This document shows, in pieces, positions 47,109-47,351 of a DNA stretch of 47,351 nt (the stretch's first letter is position 1; each line of letters starts with the position of its first letter). The stretch covers positions 80,558 to 127,908 of the forward strand of contig JAQBRI010000006.1 in NCBI GenBank assembly GCA_028286585.1, given 5' to 3'. A model generated the notes under the pieces. The model had not been told where the DNA came from, ran no database searches, and saw only the letters and a list, made by a program, of their open reading frames with translations. Source of the stretch: Candidatus Kaiserbacteria bacterium (GTDB lineage: Bacteria; Patescibacteriota; Minisyncoccia; Phycocordibacterales; UBA2100). Position numbers and translations under genes: made by a program.

Positions 47109-47181
47109 GCGCGCTTAGCTCAGTTGGTAGAGCAATTCATTTACACTGAAAAGGTCGGGGGTTCAAGTCCCTCAGCGCGCA
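47109..47181 (+). tRNA. tRNA-Val(TAC)
   Basis: GCGCGCT/AGCGCGC acceptor, TTTACAC anticodon loop, GGTTCAAGTCC T arm. Confidence 0.93.
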
Positions 47182-47351
47182 CAAATTGGAGAGAAGCGTA
47201 AATTTGGGCACGCTAGCAAAGCGCCTGCGCGCTTTGCGTGAGGACTTGAAAAGCGGAGCGATGTTTTGCGAACACGCAAAACCGCGAGCTAGGGCCGTGC
47301 GGCAAAATGTGTGGCGACACATTTTGAACGCCTGGCCAAGTCCCTCAGCGC
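47164..47351 (+). repeat. 15-bp direct repeat of the tRNA-Val 3' end enclosing three perfect stem-loops
   Basis: CAAGTCCCTCAGCGC at 47164-47178 and 47337-47351; hairpins at 47216-47237, 47264-47281, 47303-47326. Confidence 0.7.

Noticed and set aside
47137-47322. Minus ORF ending LCALRDLNPRPFQCK
   Set aside because: Well-known artefact of translating the reverse strand of a tRNA gene.

Overview
The window looks like a piece of a Candidate Phyla Radiation (Patescibacteria, probably Parcubacteria) chromosome. This placement comes from gene content and sequence style only, not from a tree. It carries a 23S rRNA gene on the minus strand (about 134-3653) with no 16S beside it. The gene is interrupted by two ORF-less group I-like introns at conserved sites equivalent to E. 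coli L1931 and L2593, and is bracketed by a long complementary processing stem. Other content: rplJ-rplL with an L10 leader, secE-nusG-rplK, rpsF-ssb-rpsR, rplS, recA, ftsK, efp, recO, four aminoacyl-tRNA synthetases (metG, glyS, ileS, argS), tatD, a large LCAT-like secreted hydrolase, a 1066-aa peptidoglycan-binding/S-layer-like protein, many small membrane proteins, two GT2 glycosyltransferases, a cobalamin adenosyltransferase, an encapsulated-ferritin-like protein, and tRNA-His, tRNA-Leu and tRNA-Val. The strongest unexplained signal is a two-class start architecture. At least ten genes have a -10 hexamer (TANNNT) exactly 6 nt before the start codon, implying leaderless mRNAs. A separate set of GC-richer small orphan genes has clear leaders and Shine-Dalgarno sites. 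Other notable items: a 17-nt leader element shared by 23S and the S-layer-like gene, a 45-aa microprotein missed by the ORF track, a structured element next to tRNA-Val bounded by a 15-bp repeat of the tRNA 3' end, and several nested palindromes.
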